From: Muribaculaceae bacterium
GTDB lineage: Bacteria > Bacteroidota > Bacteroidia > Bacteroidales > Muribaculaceae
DNA length: 7,211 bases
Assembly (NCBI GenBank): GCA_029052265.1
Contig: JAIDJJ010000577.1
Span: 1-7,211 of the forward strand
Direction of reading: 5' to 3'
Shown: positions 4,818-7,211 of the stretch, one piece after another
Position numbering within the stretch: position 1 is the first letter of the stretch
Layout: each line of letters starts with the position of its first letter
The notes under the pieces: model-generated
Databases searched by the model: none
Told to the model about the DNA's origin: nothing
What the model saw: only the letters and a program-made list of their open reading frames with translations
Translations under genes and position numbers: made by a program

Positions 4818-6365
4818 CTATCGTGGCATATTCGACGTATCTATAGTATAGTGCTCATCAATAACCTCTCCGTTTCTTCCAAACAATATTTTTCTCGGGA
4901 CTGCACCGACTTCAAATAAAGCGGACAATCTTCCATAAGTGGCATGATCCAATAAAAGCGTTTCGTCTCCCACCAAATATTTTGAACATATTTTGTCATA
5001 ATCTTCTTGAGAAGCATAATCTTCTCCGATTACATATAGAAAGACCCAATCTTTATTTCCACGATTAGACTCCCTGAAATCACGGGTATCCCGCATTTCC
5101 CTAAGGCAAGGTCCGCACTTAGGAAGCCAGAAATCCATAATCACATACTTACCCCTGTATGGTGCGAGCAATTCATTTACCACATCAGACTCTTCACTGC
5201 CGGAAAGATAATTGCTGTCATTGTGCATCACCCTGCGTGCATACGACCGCACATTCTCAGCAATGTCACTATTCGGAATATAAACAGAGATAACAGTGTC
5301 TGCAAGCGACATTGCAGCGTCAAGAGTCTTTCCCTTTTTAAGGAATCCTCCTTTGCATAATGTTCTCGCAACACCAAGCTGGGCAAGCTCCGGCATCCCT
5401 GAAATATCAAAAAACATGAGCATTGCATCAAAACGTTTCATGTATCTCATCACAGCCTCGTTATAATTGGAAGTTTTTTCCGCAGGGATATTATCACCCA
5501 ATGTTTTCAACAATTTCGATCCGGCAAGATTGTCGACAAGTCCGCCGGTCCATTGTTGCGCCAAAAGATATCTGTCGTCCGTAAGCAACGCTTCTTTTAA
5601 GGGGGCATAATCCTCTGATGTTGTCACGCCAAGTGACTCCTCGTTGTCCAATAGCCAGAATGCTTTTTTAAATTTGGGTCTATTTTTAAGAAGCCGTATT
5701 GCAACATCCGACAGATCTGAATTGATCAAATAGTTATCAAGCCGTGACTTCCAGGCTCTTTCTCCCCCTTCATATATAGCGACAGCTTCCTTGGGAGAAA
5801 GATTTTCAGATTCCGCAATTTTCCTCATAACAGAATCCTCTTCTATAAATTGAGGCGCATTATGAAGTTCATTGTTTATTCTGCCCATGTCTCCTGAATA
5901 GGAGATCTTTCCAGTGGATTTATCGTATGTGATCTCAACATTCTTTCCGGCTTGGACATACACGGGAATATAATCTTCCGGCATACCATCCACGAGCAAT
6001 ACTGCCGGAGTTGAGACCTTAAACCAGTTATGAAAATAATTTCTGTCTTTAGAGAGCGGCACAGAGCGATTGACAACTTCTCCGGTTGCAATGTTTCCGG
6101 AAGTGATTCTTGCCCAATATCCGGAATCTCTGAAATTGCTGCAATCCGGAAACGTGTCTCCAACCTCAATCACCTTCACTGATATTTCAGCAAGTCCTGT
6201 GTTGTAAAATTCCTTACTGTCTAATATTTCTATCGGTTCAAAATTTGACAGAAAAACTTTTTTTGATGAGGAACATCCTGTCAACACCGACACTGTCACC
6301 AATATCGAGACAATCGATATTGGCGACACATCGCAAAATTTAACGGAGAGACTATTTCTTATCAT
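4818..6365 (-). CDS. TlpA-like thiol-disulfide oxidoreductase lipoprotein
   Basis: This 515-residue protein starts with a lipoprotein signal: hydrophobic core at about 17-28 and lipobox LTGC with Cys31. The residues after the cysteine are SSSKK, with no acidic surface-export motif, so I expect a periplasm-facing anchor. Residues about 60-165 are beta-rich and resemble the DUF4369-type domain of Bacteroidetes TlpA proteins (IPVYVQAGKNVEITYD at 133-148). Residues about 170-390 are helical. Residues about 395-515 form the thioredoxin fold, with the redox motif CGPC at 417-420 and a cis-proline at Pro490 (AVPRKILF). The usual Trp before CGPC is Lys here (DFWLPKCGPC). Such proteins reduce or exchange disulfides outside the cytoplasm. 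The gene starts 27 bp after the thioredoxin-like gene, as its operon partner. Codons 13-24 contain a 15-bp-stem inverted repeat. Confidence 0.9.
   Translation of the reverse strand: MIRNSLSVKFCDVSPISIVSILVTVSVLTGCSSSKKVFLSNFEPIEILDSKEFYNTGLAEISVKVIEVGDTFPDCSNFRDSGYWARITSGNIATGEVVNRSVPLSKDRNYFHNWFKVSTPAVLLVDGMPEDYIPVYVQAGKNVEITYDKSTGKISYSGDMGRINNELHNAPQFIEEDSVMRKIAESENLSPKEAVAIYEGGERAWKSRLDNYLINSDLSDVAIRLLKNRPKFKKAFWLLDNEESLGVTTSEDYAPLKEALLTDDRYLLAQQWTGGLVDNLAGSKLLKTLGDNIPAEKTSNYNEAVMRYMKRFDAMLMFFDISGMPELAQLGVARTLCKGGFLKKGKTLDAAMSLADTVISVYIPNSDIAENVRSYARRVMHNDSNYLSGSEESDVVNELLAPYRGKYVIMDFWLPKCGPCLREMRDTRDFRESNRGNKDWVFLYVIGEDYASQEDYDKICSKYLVGDETLLLDHATYGRLSALFEVGAVPRKILFGRNGEVIDEHYTIDTSNMPR
6294..6328. 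repeat. 15-bp-arm inverted repeat inside signal-peptide codons of the lipoprotein gene
   Basis: On the plus strand TGTCACCAATATCGA (6294-6308) faces TCGATATTGGCGACA (6314-6328) over a 5-nt loop. Fourteen of 15 positions pair by Watson-Crick rules, and the remaining one is a G-U pair in the mRNA of the lipoprotein gene. It lies at codons 13-24, just after the start, so the mRNA should form a strong early hairpin. Confidence 0.6.
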
Positions 6366-6392
6366 AGTGTTTTTTACATTTGGCAGTTGCGC

Positions 6393-6887
6393 TTAATTTA
6401 CCACGGCAGGTGTCCAGTTCTTGAAAAAACGTATTACTTTCCCTTTGTCATAACCGTCGCCCGACTCAAGGAAACTGGAATCCTGTATGTGTATCACATT
6501 TCCTGACCCATCCAGCACCACCAGTGCCGGATAACCGAAACGTCCCGGATTACCAAGACGGGCAAGCATTTCCGCCGAACTTGCTTTGGTTGCCTCAGAA
6601 TCATTACGTGGGTTATAGTTCACGTGAATATATACAAAATTATCATCAACCATTTTCTTTATCTCTTCGTCGCTTTCTATGAATGCGGCAAAGCGAAGAC
6701 ACCATTTACACCAGTTGCCCCCGACCTGACAAACTACAAACTTCCCTTCGGAATTTGCTTTGTTGACTGCATCCGAAATCTGCTCATTGGGATCAATGCT
6801 TTCATTATATACCTTTTTGATTGCCGTTTGTGAATACAACAGTGTTGTCACAGCCAACGCGAACAACAGGATTACCAACTTCTTCAT
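6393..6887 (-). CDS. Exported thioredoxin-fold protein (Thioredoxin_7/DUF255-like) with CKWC motif
   Basis: This 164-residue protein has a signal peptide of about 19 residues (MKKLVILLFALAVTTLLYS). The rest is a compact thioredoxin fold: first strand and redox helix GKFVVCQVGGNWCKWCLRF (48-66) with CKWC at 60-63, then FVYIHVNYN (84-92). The cis-proline loop is RFGYPALVVLD (116-126, Pro120), followed by a C-terminal helix ending KNWTP. A Trp-Cys-x-Trp-Cys active site with an otherwise minimal fold is typical of thioredoxin_7/DUF255-like proteins. An additional Cys53 lies on the first strand. It is first in an operon with the TlpA-like lipoprotein, suggesting that the two exchange electrons or share substrates in the periplasm. 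The promoter element TATCTTTG lies about 32 bp upstream of the start. The exact partner and the direction of redox flow cannot be read from sequence. Confidence 0.9.
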   Translation of the reverse strand: MKKLVILLFALAVTTLLYSQTAIKKVYNESIDPNEQISDAVNKANSEGKFVVCQVGGNWCKWCLRFAAFIESDEEIKKMVDDNFVYIHVNYNPRNDSEATKASSAEMLARLGNPGRFGYPALVVLDGSGNVIHIQDSSFLESGDGYDKGKVIRFFKNWTPAVVN

Positions 6888-6918
6888 ATATTATTTTGTT
6901 AGGTTATTTTATAATTTG

Positions 6919-6926
6919 CAAAGATA
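6919..6926 (-). promoter_or_regulatory. Bacteroidetes-type -7 element (TATCTTTG) for the thioredoxin/TlpA operon
   Basis: The minus strand reads TATCTTTG here, a full match to the Bacteroidetes -7 consensus TAnnTTTG. It lies 32 bp upstream of the ATG at 6887 and would give a leader of roughly 25 nt. The matching -33 region (around 6945-6950) reads ATTTTA, a poor fit to TTTG. Confidence 0.55.
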
Positions 6927-7165
6927 ACATTTTCCGTACATTAATAAAATAAGCAGCCAAGAAAAATAACTGATGCCTGCCGTATTTCGCGGCAACCTAA
7001 TAAAGCCATATGTATATTTGTTTTCGCAAGCTTTAAAGAATTTATCCATAAAGAATATGTAACCATTTTGCCCTACAAACATCCTATCCTTGGTTAGTAA
7101 TTACCTACGATAAATAACTGTGCATATGATTGGCTTATAGTGAGAGCGAGATATGAAGACGTGAA

Positions 7166-7195
7166 GATGGAATTATGGGGTTCCATAACGACTGA
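7166..7195 (+). repeat. 30-bp dispersed repeat core, copy 2 (possible partial MITE-like element from about 7111)
   Basis: The segment matches 3883-3912 at 27 of 30 positions, in the same orientation. It contains a perfect dyad, ATGGAA-TTATGGGG-TTCCAT (7167-7186), overlapped by a second one, TTATGG-GGTT-CCATAA (7173-7188). Upstream, TAAATAACTGT at 7111-7121 resembles the left end TAAGAAACTGT of the first element at a similar distance (55 against 60 bp), and both have GAGAG 24-25 bp before the core. The flank match is weak, and any right end lies outside the window. Confidence 0.55.
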
Positions 7196-7211
7196 TGAAC
7201 GGCTTTATAGA

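Larger units (their letters stand above)
6888..7211. other. Non-coding right-end region upstream of the thioredoxin operon
   Basis: No gene is seen in these 324 bp. Next to the minus-strand promoter element there is a small hairpin, TGCCG/CGGCA with a 7-nt loop, at 6978-6994. TATATTTG on the plus strand at 7013-7020 matches TAnnTTTG but lacks a recognisable -33 element; it could drive a gene beyond the right edge. The last 100 bp resemble the left half of the MITE-like element and include its core. Confidence 0.45.

Noticed and set aside
4686..4919. 77-codon plus-strand frame across the convergent junction
   Set aside because: It overlaps the ends of two well-supported genes and contains the palindromic terminator, so it is unlikely to be translated.
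5228..6169. Minus-strand open frames of 67 and 97 codons in another frame of the lipoprotein gene
   Set aside because: They are out-of-frame readings of a well-supported TlpA-like gene.
1..7211. CRISPR array, tRNA/rRNA, prophage, toxin-antitoxin or restriction system
   Set aside because: No regularly spaced repeats, cloverleaf-like segments or matching proteins are visible on either strand.

Overview
The window looks like chromosomal DNA of a member of Bacteroidota, most likely order Bacteroidales. It is moderately AT-rich and starts lack a purine-rich Shine-Dalgarno and sit behind A/T-rich leaders. One gene has a good Bacteroidetes-type TAnnTTTG -7 promoter element. The protein repertoire is also typical: a TlpA-like lipoprotein, an ECF sigma factor beside a non-standard anti-sigma candidate, and a large alpha-2-macroglobulin (A2M)-like protein. 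The family within Bacteroidales cannot be fixed from the sequence alone.

Layout, left to right. Positions 1-1649 (minus) hold the N-terminal 549 codons of an A2M/MG2-type protein that runs off the left edge. Positions 1856-2338 and 2351-2824 (minus) are a tight pair: an exported LTXXQ (Spy/CpxP-like) protein and, just upstream of it, a single-span membrane protein that is the probable anti-sigma factor. A 328-bp gap with a GC-rich terminator-like hairpin separates them from the ECF sigma factor at 3153-3707 (minus). The divergent spacer 3708-4074 carries a 158-bp MITE-like inverted-repeat element. A small outer-membrane beta-barrel gene follows at 4075-4752 (plus). It converges on a two-gene minus-strand unit across a perfect 34-bp palindrome. 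That unit is an exported thioredoxin-fold protein (6393-6887) followed by a TlpA-like lipoprotein (4818-6365). The last 324 bp are non-coding and hold a second, partial copy of the repeat core seen in the MITE-like element.

Functionally the window is about the cell envelope. The sigma factor, anti-sigma candidate and LTXXQ protein look like a stress-sensing module, with the A2M-like protein as a possible target. The two thioredoxin-fold proteins probably form an extracytoplasmic thiol-disulfide pair. Links between the modules are inferred from position only.

I see no phage genes, CRISPR array, transposase, tRNA or rRNA. The least explained signals are the inverted-repeat element and its second core copy, a 15-bp-stem hairpin inside the signal-peptide codons of the lipoprotein gene, and the sigma/anti-sigma arrangement.
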